A DNA stretch of 64,000 nt from Synechococcus sp. PCC 7336. Lineage in GTDB: Bacteria; Cyanobacteriota; Cyanobacteriia; Thermostichales; PCC-7336. Under the pieces are notes generated by a model. That model was not told the DNA's origin. It saw only the letters and a program-made list of their open reading frames with translations, and ran no database searches. Location of the stretch: assembly GCF_000332275.1 (NCBI RefSeq), contig NZ_CM001776.1, positions 1,473,268 to 1,537,267 on the forward strand. Reading direction: 5' to 3'. The position numbers and the translations under genes were made by a program. Below are positions 37,577 to 48,868 of the stretch, piece after piece (positions within the stretch are counted from its first letter, which is position 1; every line of letters begins with the position of its first letter).

Positions 37577-38623
37577 TTAATATCCCATTCGGTAAGCCTC
37601 TCCATGTTGAAAAGCCGCCCGAATTCTACCAATCAACTTTCTGGCAACAGCTACGATGGCTCGCTTCTTCCCGGTATGAGGATGGAGTCTTTCAAAAAAT
37701 TCGGCTAATGCCTTGTCTTTTCCAATTGCACGCCAAGCAATTTCTATTAATATTCCTCTTACTCTGCTATTGCCCTGCTTGGTAATGTGCCCTCTTCGGA
37801 TATTTTCACCGGTTGAATATTCACTCGGCGTTAGACCTGTAAAACTGAACAACTGGCGCTCATTCTTAAACTGAGACATATCTCCTAATTCATTAGAAAG
37901 AACCCGAGCTGATACCTTCCCGATTCCAGGGGCCGATTGGTAGGTACTCTCATTGGGGTCACTTTCAGCCTGATGCTTCAGCACTTTGTCTAATTTAGCG
38001 ATCTGTTGGTCTAGGCTCTTCCAGATATCCCAGTAGGCTTCAACTGCAATAGTCAGCTCTTCCGAAAGATTCTGCTTGAACAACTCCCTGACTAGCTTGT
38101 GACTCATTCTCCGATTGTCGTCATGGTTGATGAGCCCCAGTTGATGGAACTTCATTCTAATTTTATTCTCGACAGCAGTTCGGTCCTCAACAAGCTGTTG
38201 TCTGGTTCGGCTGAGCATGCGGTGTAGTTCTTCTTCCTCGGTTAGGATTCGAACTCCCTTCAAACGTCCTGCTTCCAACAGAGAAGCCAGTTTATGGGCA
38301 TCTCGTTTATCAGTCTTTACGCGATCGTTAACGGCTACTTCAATCGAAGGGACATGAACGACAATACTATCGATTCCATATTTCACCAGTTCTCGGTGTA
38401 GAACAAATGCAGAGAACCCAGCTTCATAGACAGTATGGATTCTTGCCCCTTCAAAGTATTTGAGAAGCTGTTCTGCAAGTCCCTGTGGTGAGGCTGCTGT
38501 CGTCCATTTCTTGACGACTTCACTGTCAGCCCTGGCAACAACTGAATAGGTTTTCTTGTGAACGTCAATTCCCACGAAAATATCTTTCCCAGAATAGGAG
38601 ATGTGTTTGGTAGGTTTCTTCAT
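37577..38623 (-). CDS. IS110-family transposase
   Basis: 348 residues. The N-terminal DEDD/RuvC-like domain begins with FVGIDVHKKTYSVVARADSE and continues with the region around VNDRVKTDKRDAHKLASLLE. The C-terminal IS116/IS110/IS902 domain contains APGIGKVSARVLSNELGDMS and FTGLTPSEYSTGENIRRGHI, with the conserved Ser in GNSRVRGILIEIAW. It is full length and probably functional. IS110 elements specify target choice through a bridge RNA from their noncoding end, expected here in the 5' flank between about 38,624 and 38,760; I could not delimit the ends. Confidence 0.9.
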   Translation of the reverse strand: MKKPTKHISYSGKDIFVGIDVHKKTYSVVARADSEVVKKWTTAASPQGLAEQLLKYFEGARIHTVYEAGFSAFVLHRELVKYGIDSIVVHVPSIEVAVNDRVKTDKRDAHKLASLLEAGRLKGVRILTEEEELHRMLSRTRQQLVEDRTAVENKIRMKFHQLGLINHDDNRRMSHKLVRELFKQNLSEELTIAVEAYWDIWKSLDQQIAKLDKVLKHQAESDPNESTYQSAPGIGKVSARVLSNELGDMSQFKNERQLFSFTGLTPSEYSTGENIRRGHITKQGNSRVRGILIEIAWRAIGKDKALAEFFERLHPHTGKKRAIVAVARKLIGRIRAAFQHGEAYRMGY

Positions 38624-38797
38624 TGGGTACCTCGCTCTCCGTAGAGACTAAATTCCTTTCCAAGTAGAGCTCACATGCCCTCAACACACCCAAATCCATC
38701 ATAGAAACAATTGCGGGTTACACCTTCGACGCGATCGGGTGGAGCGATCGGTGTAATCTGAATGCTTGTCGTCGCCGCTCCGAATCGATCGCACCGA

Positions 38798-40272
38798 ATG
38801 AAATCAGCCCCTTCAGTCGCAGCCAGCTTAAGCCCAGAAGTTCGCAAAACGATCGCCATTCAGGCGCTCTCCAAGTCAGAACCGATCAGCCATCTGGCAG
38901 CGGAGCTGCAGGTCAGCCGGAAATTCGTCTATCAACAAGCGAACCAAGCCCAACAGGTACTCGATGAGTCCTTTGCGCCTTCAGCAGATGACCAAGAGGT
39001 ACTGTTCCATCTGCCCATCACCAAGGCTTGGCTGTTTCAGCTCATCCTGGCGTTGGTGCCGATCTGCCACTGCTCCTATCGAGGAGTCGTCGAACTGTTT
39101 CGCGATCTGTTCGACCTACACATCAGTGTCGGCACGATCCACAATCGCCTCCAAGCGGCAGCAGTGAGCGCTATGAAAATCAATCAATCCCAAGACCTGT
39201 CTACGATTGAGATCGGTCTCCACGACGAGATTTATCAGGGAGCTCAACCGGTATTGGCGGGAGTTGATGCCGCCTCAACCTACTGTTACCTGCTCCAAGC
39301 AGCAGAAACACGAGATGAAGATACCTGGGGCTGGCATTTACTCGAATCGATGGAGCAAGGATTCCAGCCGCGCTACACGATTGCGGATGGGGGAGCCGCT
39401 CTCAGAGCAGGCCAGAAAGCGGTCATGCCCGAGATTGACTGCCATGGCGATGTCTTCCACATCCAGCAGCAATTTTCCACCGTCGCCAATAGCTTGTCCC
39501 GACAAGCCAAAGGGGCGACCTCACGCCGACTCCAGCTAGAGCAGCAGATTGCCAAGGCCAGACTGACCCACCGAGTCACGCGACAGATGAACAGCCGCTT
39601 GGTCCACGCCAAACAACGAGAACGCAGGCTGGTGCCTCTGGCTCAGGATCTCAAAACACTGTTGCAGTGGCTCTGTCATGACGTACTCGAACTGGCAGGT
39701 TCATCCCTGGAGGTGCGTCAGGAACTGTTTGACTTCATCGTTGTTGAGCTCCAGAAATTAGAGTGCAAGCAGCATCCCACGATTCGCACACTCCGTAAGT
39801 CCTTACGCAAGCAGCGGGACGATCTGCTGGCGTTTGCTGGTGTGCTGGATGGCAAACTTGCCGCGATCACCCAACGCTTTGACTTGCCCTTGGAGACGGT
39901 GCGAGAGGTTTGTTTGCTCTATCGAAAACAGCCCACATCCCAGGTTTACTGGGAGAGCTGGAATCAATTGCATGGCGAGCTTTCGAGGCGGTTTCACCCC
40001 TTGATGGGGGTTTGGGTGAGGCTCTCACCCAAACCCCCAGGGCCAGTTCTCTGGTGGAGAATCTCAACTCCCGCTTGCGCAACTACTTTTTCCTGCGCAA
40101 GACACTGAGCGACTCCTATCTGGACCTGCTACAATTCTTCCTCAATCATCGCCGCTTCATCCGCAGTCAAGTCCCAGAGCGCTCGGGCAAAAGTCCTGCC
40201 GAGCTGATGACGGGGATTGCTCATCCACACTGGCTCGAACTGTTGGGATTCCAACGCTTCCAAAGAGCGTAA
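38798..40272 (+). pseudogene. DDE-type transposase with frameshift at a perfect hairpin
   Basis: The first frame (to about 40,000) contains an N-terminal helix-turn-helix (ISHLAAELQVSRKFVYQQAN) and catalytic-core motifs (LAGVDAASTYCYLLQ, RYTIADGGAALRAG, DCHGDVFHIQQQ). The family's C-terminal signature (SSLVENLNSRLRNYFFLRKT, then NHRRFIRSQVPERSGKSPAE) is read in the -1 frame. The change falls inside a perfect inverted repeat at 40,005-40,039. I could not assign an IS family or find terminal repeats. It is probably inactive unless the shift is programmed. Confidence 0.75.
40005..40039. repeat. Perfect 16-bp inverted repeat inside the transposase gene
   Basis: Arm TGGGGGTTTGGGTGAG, loop GCT, arm CTCACCCAAACCCCCA. 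The reading frame of the host transposase changes across this hairpin, which looks like a small palindromic insertion. Confidence 0.8.
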
Positions 40273-41827
40273 TCCGACCCCGTATGTCTAGCCTGGTCAT
40301 CCTTCAGTGATGGCCCACTTTGTCGTGAAAGTGTTACCCAAAAGAGGCCAAAAATGAACCATGCCGCCAGAGTTACACGCTTGAGGTGACCGAAACGGCA
40401 GTGAATCAAGCGCCTGCCATCACCTCTCAGCCGATCTTTGTGGCAACGCCAGATACCCCCTACAGCTATCAAGTCACTGCTGCCGATCCCGATGCGGGGA
40501 TACTCTCACCTTCCAGTTGTTGGAGGGACCGGCGGGAATGGCGATCGATCCGGCCACCGGACTCTTGAGTTGGGACCCAACTGTTTTAGATATCGGCACG
40601 TTTAGCGTGTCGGTGGGGGTGGTGGACGCTGGCGGTTTGGGTGGAGCTCAGCAATATACGCTGACGGTGCTGCCCAACAATGCTCCGGTGATTCTTTCCG
40701 CTCCAGTGACGCAAGCGGCGGCAGGACAGATCTATCGTTACGACCTGCGAGCAGCAGACCCCGATGGAGATGCAGTTCAGTTTGAGTTGCTGCAGGCACC
40801 AGATGGTCTGACGATTGATGGGTTGGGTCGCATTCGCTGGGAGCCTGATGCGGCCGATGCCGGTAACGCGACGGTGGAAGTTCGGGTGACGGACGGGCGC
40901 GGCGGGATTGCCACGCAGCTTTTCGAGCTGACGGTGGCGGTGGACGATATTGTGCCGACGGTGGATGTGTTCCCCAGTCTTCGTCCGGTGGGAGTTGGGG
41001 AGAGTGTGACGCTGTTTGCGACTGCTGCGGACAATGTGGGGGTAGAATCGCTCAGTTTGACGGTGAATGGGGTGGCGGTGCCTCTGGATTTGAATGGGTT
41101 CTATACGTTTGTGCCAGAGGTGGCAGGGGATTTGGTGGCGATCGCCACGGCCACTGATGCGGCGGGGAATAGTTCTCAGGCGGAGACGATTTTGCAGGTG
41201 CTCGACTTTAGCGATGCGGAAGCGCCTGTCATCGATCTGCCAGACTTGTCAGATTTAATAATCACCGCGCCCACCGACATTATCGGTACGGTGAGTGACG
41301 ACAATTTGCAGTTCTACACGCTCTCGGTTGCCCCCATTGGCACTGAGAACTTCCAGGAAATCTTCCGAGGGACGACCCCAGTGGTGGATGGAGTGTTGGG
41401 GAGTTTTGACCCGACTTTGTTGCAGAACGATGCTTACACATTGCGATTGGAGGCAGTTGATGCGGGAGGTAATTCTATTTCAGTCGATCGCACCGTCAAC
41501 GTCGCGGGCGATCTGAAGCTCGGAAACTTCCAGCTATCCTTTACGGATTTAGAGATCCCCATTGCAGGGATACCCATTACTATCACTCGGACCTACGACA
41601 CCCTGACTTCCAATATTAGTGATGACTTCGGCTTTGGTTGGCGACTGGAATTCCGCGACACCAACCTGCAGACCAGTCTGGGCCGAGACGAAGTATTCGA
41701 GCAATTCGGCATCCGAACACAAGCCTTTGACGAACGCACCCGTGTTTACATCACATTGCCGGGCGGTCAGAGACAAGCTTTCACCTTTGCACCTACAATC
41801 GATCCCATCTCTGCATTCTTCCCCTCC

Positions 41828-43323
41828 CTAGTGCTATCCATTAGGCACAAGTCGATGGAGAGCTTACTGTGACTGGATTATAAACTGCAGTAGAGACTGA
41901 AGCAGTTGTAGCCGGAGGGAGAGAAACCATGCAAGATTGGGTCAGCCAAGAAATCAACCCGATCCACTTCGCCGATTTGCGACATGCAAAGCGGTTGGGG
42001 CAGATCGTCACAGACTTGAGTGAGCAGCCCACAGCGAGCGTGCCTCAGGCGAGTGGGAATGCCTCAGTGGCCCAAGGAACCTATCGATTTTGGGCCAACC
42101 CGAAGGTGAGCACGAGCAGCATTCTGGACAGTCATCGTGATGGAGTGGTCAGGCGGGCCCTCACGGGCAAGACGGTGCTGGCCATTCAAGACACAACGGA
42201 TTTCGACTTCACCACTCACCCCCAGACCGAAGGGCTGGGCTTCATCAATCAAAGCCATCAACAGGGAATCAAAGTCCACAGTTGTTTTGCGGTGAGCGGC
42301 GAGGGAGAACCCTTAGGTCTGTTGAGTCAATTCATCTGGAATCGCAAACAGCGGCGCGGGAAGAAAGAAAAACGCTCAGTGACTCCCATCGAGCAAAAGG
42401 AAAGCTATCGCTGGATAGCAACTCTCGCAGCCGTAGAGCGAGAGCTCGCGGGCCAAGAGCAAGTGGTTCATATTGGCGATCGAGAAGCAGACATCTTCGA
42501 ACTGTTTGCCCATCCCCGTGCGGACAACAGGGAGTTACTCATCCGCGCAAGGCACAATCGCAAACTTAGCCACGAGCTGGGCAAGTTCATCCCCACCCTC
42601 GAACAAGCCCCAGTCTTGGGAGCGATGAGCCTGCAAGTGCAGCGTAATCCCAAGCGAGCGGCCCGCATTGCCCAGTTGCAGGTGCGGGCGATGGCGGTGA
42701 CGCTGGAGGTGCCATCGCATCACCTCAAAGCCGCGAGCTTAGAGCCCGTGCGCCTCAATGCCATCTTCGTGGAAGAAACCGTCCCCCCTGATGATGGCGC
42801 TCAGCCGATTCGCTGGTTTCTGCTGACCAGCTTGCCAGTTGAGAGCTTCGAGCAGGTCTGTCAGTGCATCCGCTGGTATAGCTACCGCTGGCTGATTGAG
42901 CGGTTTCACTTCACCCTCAAAAGTGGCTGTGGCATCGAACAGCTCCAACTGCAAAGCTATGAGCGCTTGCTCAAGGCTCTGGCAACCTACAACGTTGTAG
43001 CTTGGCGATTGATGTGGCTGACCTACCGCGCTCGACTCACCCCGCAAGCCTCCTGTGAGCTCGTTTTACAGCCTGCTGAATGGCGGCTGTTACGACGCAA
43101 GTTTGTGCCGAAAAGTCGCTCTCAAAAGCCACCCACTCTGCAACAGGCAATGCTGTGGATTGCTCGATTGGGAGGCTTCTTGGCTCGCAAGGGCGATGGC
43201 AACCCTGGATTGAAGACGCTTTGGCGAGGGCTGACCAAACTCCACCATTTGCTTGAAGGGGCTCAACTGGCTTCTCAAAGCTAGTGCCTGTCTATGGTTC
43301 AGCTACTTTTGCCTAATGGATAG
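41828..43323 (+). mobile_element. IS4-family (IS50-like) insertion sequence
   Basis: About 1.5 kb, bounded by inverted CTATCCATTAGGC ends (left copy set 6 bp in; right copy at 43,311-43,323). Comparison with the uninterrupted intact gene defines the insertion. TCC is the only duplicated target sequence seen (41,825-41,827 and 43,324-43,326). Confidence 0.8.
41929..43284 (+). CDS. IS4-family transposase (Tn5/IS50-like)
   Basis: 451 residues, intact. The N-terminal DNA-binding part (HFADLRHAKRLGQIVTDLSE, then GTYRFWANPKVSTSSIL) is of the Tn5 type. DDE-core motifs are LAIQDTTDFDFTTHP (first Asp), VVHIGDREADIFELF (second Asp) and a YREK-like WLIERFHFTLKSGCGIEQLQ (Glu). The C-terminal dimerisation region is present. 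It is probably active and lies in the same orientation as the interrupted RHS frame. Confidence 0.9.
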   Translation: MQDWVSQEINPIHFADLRHAKRLGQIVTDLSEQPTASVPQASGNASVAQGTYRFWANPKVSTSSILDSHRDGVVRRALTGKTVLAIQDTTDFDFTTHPQTEGLGFINQSHQQGIKVHSCFAVSGEGEPLGLLSQFIWNRKQRRGKKEKRSVTPIEQKESYRWIATLAAVERELAGQEQVVHIGDREADIFELFAHPRADNRELLIRARHNRKLSHELGKFIPTLEQAPVLGAMSLQVQRNPKRAARIAQLQVRAMAVTLEVPSHHLKAASLEPVRLNAIFVEETVPPDDGAQPIRWFLLTSLPVESFEQVCQCIRWYSYRWLIERFHFTLKSGCGIEQLQLQSYERLLKALATYNVVAWRLMWLTYRARLTPQASCELVLQPAEWRLLRRKFVPKSRSQKPPTLQQAMLWIARLGGFLARKGDGNPGLKTLWRGLTKLHHLLEGAQLASQS

Positions 43324-46300
43324 TCCATCGGGGGAGGAGACCCTACCTTGTTCAAGCCCGCCTTTATTGGAGATGCTGGAGTCACAAGCACTCTAGAGGT
43401 TGAAGATGTTCGATTAGGTCGCGCTGCAGACGGAACCTTCTTTGGACTCAATGGCAGTGGGTACAATCCGGCAGATGCCGCGTCGGGGTTTGGCGGTTTT
43501 TATAAGCTCACGACCAAAGAGGGCGCAATCTACCGAATTGATGCCAATACCGGTGATGTGGAGACCATTACCGATCCTAACGGGAACACCATTACCTTTA
43601 CTGACGCTGGAGTGGCTAGCTCCACAGGACAGGCGATTGACTTCGAACGGGATGCCAACAACCGAGTGGCAGCTATCCTCGACCCACTTGGAGAACGCAT
43701 TCTTTATGAGTACGATGTGGAGGGAGATTTGATCGCCGTCACCAATCGAGAAGAGAATACAACTCAATTTAACTATTTAGACACGAGAACCCATTTCTTA
43801 GATGAAGTCATCGATCCGTCAGGCAATCCTGGTGCGCGTATCAACTATGACGAACAGGGCCGTCTACAACAGGTTTTAGATGTTAACGGAGAAGCAACTC
43901 TATTCAGTTTCGATCCCAATAATTCAGTTCAAGATATTACAGATATTTTTGGGACTACTCGTATATACGAATATGATGAACGGGGCAATATCCTAACCGA
44001 GATCGATCCGACCAACACAATCGTTCGACGTAAGTATGATATCAACAACAACATTATTGAGGAAATTGTCTCGACAGGCCCCTCTGAATCGGACGTGCAA
44101 GTTACAACCTTCACCTACGATAATCTCAGCAACCGCTTGAGTAGAACTAATCCTCTTGGAGAAACAGATCTCTATACCTATACCTCCGGCAGTCAACTGA
44201 CAAGTCGAGTCAATCCATTAGGCCACTCAACACTGTTTGAATACGATGATAATGGCAATTTAAGGTTGAGACAAGATGCAGAAGGTAACATTACAATATA
44301 TAACTATGATAGTCGTGGGAACCTTTTAGTTGTTGACGAAGGAACTGCTGGTATTACAACCTTTACCTACGATCGCTTTAACAATGTTGAGTCTGAAACT
44401 GACGCACTTGGCAATACAACTATCTTTACTTACGACCTAAATGGAAATCAACTCACTGAATCAAGGATAGCCACTACTCCAGAGGGAGTGAGGACAATAC
44501 TTTCGAGAACAGAATATGATAGAGAAGGGAATATAGTTTTAAGTGTTAATCCAGAGGGCGAGGAAACTCGCTCTGAATACGATGCAAATGGAAGAAGAGT
44601 CACAGAGATAGATGCTCTCGGGCGTCGAACAAATTTTGTTTACGACGAGAAGGGGAATCTCATTGAAACAATTTTCCCAGACAATACCCCTGAAAATCTG
44701 AGTGACAATCCAAGAATTCAATCTGGTTTCAATGCAGCTGGCAATCAAATAGGGTTTATCGACCGTGAAAATAATATATTTGGCTATACATATTCCGCTA
44801 TCGATCAAATTTCAAGCTTTATTTTGCCTGACAATTCTCCCGAAGATCTAAATGACAACGATCGCTTTTCCATTGATTACGATATAACGGGATTGGTATC
44901 CCAAATCACTCATCCAAACGATCGGATTACAGAGCTAGAATATGATTTAGCAGGACGACTGGTAACAACTCGTGAATTTGTCAGTGAGGGGCTATTCGCA
45001 GAATTTAATGTTATTTATGATGCTGATGGCAGAGAGATTGCCAGGATAAATCCGCTAGGAGAAAAAACGGAGTTCATTTATGACAATCTCGATCGACTGA
45101 TTGAAACTATTTATCCTGATTTAAGCCGTGAAACCAGAGAATACGATCGTTCAGGCAATCTCTTAGGTATTGTCGATCGCAATGGAGACAGTACAAGATT
45201 TGAATATGATTTACTAAATCGTGTTACTGCTGTCGTCAACCCTCTCGGTCATCGCACCGAGTATGAATACGATGAAGTTGGCAATCTCATTCTCCAACGA
45301 GATTCTAATGAGAATGAAACTCGGTTTGAATACGATGGCATAGGTCGCCAAACGGCGATTGTTCTGCCCTTGAGCCAGCGCAGCCAGACTGTCTATGATG
45401 ATGTAGGAAATGTCATTCAGAGAATTGATTTTAATGGAGAGACAACCAACTTTGAATACAATGCAGAAAATCTTCTAACAGGTATCGACTTCTTATCTGA
45501 AGGCCGTACCCTAGAATTCACCTACACGCCTAATGGCCGAAGAGGCACGGCAATTGACGAACGCGGCACCACTATTTATGAGTATGATGCCCAAGGCAAT
45601 ATTATCTCTCGCACAGAGCCTGATGGCAGGAATGTCAGTTACACCTACGATACATCTGGGAATGTGACAAGTGTAACCACCGGTTCTGGTACAACTCAAT
45701 ATGTCTACGATCTCCTCAATCGATTGGATACTGTTACTCGAAATGGTGAAATTACAGATTATGATTACGATCTCACTGGTAATATCACCCGCATTAAGTA
45801 TCCAAATGGAATTATCGAGTCAAGAGAATACGATAGAGAAAGTCGTGTTACCTCTATAAACAGTCAAACACAGGCAGGTAATATTCTTGCCAGCTATCAG
45901 TATACCTATGATGCTGCTGGCAACATTACATCCGTTGAAGAGCTAGATGGACGGATTGTTACCTATACCTATGATGAGCTCAATCAGCTCCTTCGAGAAG
46001 AGATCCAAGATCCTATTTCTGGCAATAGAACACTTGAATATACTTACGATAAAGTCGGCAACCGACGGTCACTAGTAGATTCTATCGTTGGTAACATCAG
46101 CTATGTCTATGACGATAACGATCGCTTGATTTTAGAAATTGAGCCTGACAATACAATCGCTTACTCCTATGACGAAAATGGCAATTTACTAAGATCTGAA
46201 GGGTTAGATGGCAACAGCAATCAATATACATGGAACTCCCAAAATCAACTAGTTCAAGTGGAATCCTTACTAGCTGGAGAGATCCAGACAGTTGTGCAAT

Positions 46301-47442
46301 ATTCCTACGATGCTGATGGTATTCGTATTGCAACCAATGTTAATGGTGAAGAGATTCGATACCTTATAGATAATAGTCAAGAGTTCGAGCAGGTGCTGGA
46401 GGAGTATACTCCAGATCTGACTACATTGAGATCGTATGTACACGGCCTATCTAGAATCTCTGAAAGTGAAGACGGTGTTTCGACATTCTTATTACATGAC
46501 GAGCACAGTGGTATTAGGCAAATAACCGATGGAAATGGTCAAGTTCTACAGGAATATGCTTACGATGCTTATGGCAACCCTTCTATTGATGCCGATCGAC
46601 CAGTAAATGAATTTCTTTATCAAGGTGAGGCTTACGATGAAGCAGTCGATTTGCAATATCTCCGAGCCCGCTATTACGATCCATCTATTGGACGATTTAT
46701 CAGCACCGATCCTTTCCCAGGATTTATCCAAGTTCCACAATCTCGACATAAATATCTCTATGCTAATAACAATCCAGTCAATATCACGGATCCAAGTGGC
46801 TTAATTGCTTTAATAGAACAAACTAGCGCTTCACAAACTGTCTTGGGAATTATAACAAATATCTATGCAAGTGCTATCGGATTGGTTGTTGTACAGGTTG
46901 GTATCAGTAGTGCTTTGCCCAGAGAGATTGAGTGGAATGGACCATTATCTAGCCTCGATTTGACCAGTATATTGTTGACCCGTGGAACTCTGTTTGAGGG
47001 CACCTCCTCAACAGGTGGGGCGTTTTTAGGGAGATTTGGAACTTCTGAAGTCTTTAGCAATAATTGGGTTCAGATTGCTTTTGGAATTCCTCTATTTCCT
47101 AGCTCTCCAGTTCCTGATTTTATTCAATTTGGATCGGCAAGATTATTGTCTCCAACTTTAATTGGAGCTCAAGCTGGAGCTCTAACAGGAGGAGCACTAT
47201 TTGGTTCTGCAAGATCGGGTATTGCTTCTCTTGGGACATTAGTTCTCGGATTTGGAATTGGTGATTTTGCGGTGACTTTTGACCAGAGCTTCAGTAGAGC
47301 TAGTAATGTTTCTTTTAATTCTCAAGTTGGCTTTTCTCTTCCTCTTGGCAGATTGCAAGATGGTATTGATGTTACATAGAATTTCGTACGTGACGCATCT
47401 CTTGAATCTTGATATTTGTCTTCCGAATAGGAATTAAACATC

Positions 47443-48105
47443 ATGGGTATATATTATAAAGTCCTGTTCTCGATCTGTATCGTACCAGCATTGTTCTTAC
47501 TGTATTCTACAATCCATAGTGAGGTTGTCAGCTATAATGTAGCAAGAGGTAGACCTCCTAAGAGGCTAAAGAATTTTCCTACGCATCAACCAGATCGATC
47601 GAGATATTTGCAGCTTAAAGAAAAGAGTCAAGAGTTTATTTTATCTACACTTGAAGGAAGGTCATTCATCCTCAAGTTAGATTCATTAGATCTCAACGAG
47701 ATGTATTTAAGGGGAGAAAATCGAAGTAAATATCTTCCAGGAGTACACTATTATTATGAGATTGTTGGAGATCGCATTGTCGAACTGCGCATACAATGGC
47801 CTGAAACCACTAAAGATGGATGCTATATGTCTCGAAGAGAGATATCTTTTTCTAGAAAAGACAGTGATTGGATTGAGGAGTCTCACTACTACTATAGTCA
47901 AGATCATGTTTTGAGCTTTTTGAAGGAGCAAACATTAAGTCTAAGATTATTCGAGTCTACTTTTTTGGCAGTCAGTCTTGGGGTGACAAATGTACTTGCT
48001 CTCTTTAAGTATCACGAGCCTGAAGAATATAGAAAATTTGTATGTTTTACTCGTAGCATCAAAAATATAGAAATTTTTGATGATTGTTTAGTTCTTACTT
48101 CTTAG
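47443..48105 (+). CDS. Membrane-anchored candidate immunity protein (copy A2)
   Basis: 220 residues, starting 63 bp after the stop of RHS cassette 3. It has an N-terminal membrane helix (VLFSICIVPALFLLYST) and the family motifs ILKLDSLDLNEMYLRG, YYYEIVGDRIVE, IQWPETTKDGC and RREISFS. It is much more diverged from the copies at 26,514 and 27,335 than they are from each other, in parallel with the divergence of its RHS tail. Function is unknown; immunity is inferred. Confidence 0.7.
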   Translation: MGIYYKVLFSICIVPALFLLYSTIHSEVVSYNVARGRPPKRLKNFPTHQPDRSRYLQLKEKSQEFILSTLEGRSFILKLDSLDLNEMYLRGENRSKYLPGVHYYYEIVGDRIVELRIQWPETTKDGCYMSRREISFSRKDSDWIEESHYYYSQDHVLSFLKEQTLSLRLFESTFLAVSLGVTNVLALFKYHEPEEYRKFVCFTRSIKNIEIFDDCLVLTS

Positions 48106-48159
48106 CCTTAGTCATGTTATGGAATTCTTTTCATTGTCCCCGATGGCAGCTTCAGTTTT

Positions 48160-48868
48160 GAGACTCTCTCAATGGCGATCGAGGATATCGACATCGTGGA
48201 GCCCAACCAGAATTTCTTCGGCGTCAATTTCGGCACCGGTCGCCTGTTGGGAGCTGCCGCCTCCGACTTTGAGGAAATCGTCGGGGATATCATCCTCACG
48301 CAAGAATTCGATACGGGCACGGACTATTCCGTCTCTTCTGGAATGGCACTTCCCTACAAACCCACCGTTTGGAACTCACGTCAGACTCAGCCATTCCCGG
48401 TCGATGGGAACACATCACGTTTGCCCCCAACGGTCTGATTGAAGTGCCTGTCGATCCGGGCTTACCGGGAGTGACCATCTTCCTCGACGACAATGGCAAC
48501 AATCAGCGGGATGAAGGGGAACGGTTTACCACCACCGACGCCAATGGCAATTACACGTTCTCCGGTCTGTTGCCCGGAACTTACACGGTCGCGGAAGAGC
48601 TCCAACCGGGTTGGGAACAGACAGCCCCTGCTGGATTCACCCACGAGGTCGTGGTGGCCTCCAGCCAAGCGGTAACAGAGATCAAGCGATCGCTTTTGAA
48701 AGAGATGCCAGCGATCGCATCTCTGCTGTCACTGACCCGAACGGTGCCTCCATTCGCTACGGCGATAACGCTCTTGGAGATCTGGTTGAAGTGATCGATC
48801 GCGAAGGGAATACGACTCAGTTGGACTACAGTGTTGGAAGAATCATTCAGGGCATGGGTATTCGATGA
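48160..48868 (+). pseudogene. Decayed RHS remnant 4
   Basis: Short frames in different phases: first IEDIDIVEPNQNFFGVNFG (unrecognised, adhesin-like), then the SdrD-B-like segment GVTIFLDDNGNNQRDEGERF closely matching the intact gene. It jumps directly to a YD-repeat piece (FERDASDRISAVTDPNGAS, DREGNTTQLDYS) resembling cassette 2. The Ig-like array between them has been deleted. No intact gene remains. Confidence 0.75.

Larger units (their letters stand above)
40365..47379 (+). pseudogene. Orphan RHS cassette 3 (5'-truncated, frameshifted, IS-interrupted)
   Basis: Similarity to the other copies starts abruptly at about 40,365 in the fifth repeat of the Ig-like array. A G5 tract of the other copies is G4 at about 40,495, shifting the frame. 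The frame is then open to the IS4-type element at 41,828 and resumes after it. From 43,348 to 46,800 the sequence appears identical, without indels, to 22,434-25,886 of the intact gene. The divergent tail (about 193 residues) begins right after DPSG at 46,789-46,800. The tail is homologous to that of the intact gene (both have IGAQAGALTGGA and VGFSLPLG) but clearly diverged. Confidence 0.85.

Noticed and set aside
38798-40272. Programmed -1 frameshifting in the transposase
   Set aside because: There is no slippery heptamer just ahead of the hairpin, and the signature lies far into the C-terminus; a small palindromic insertion or indel explains it better.
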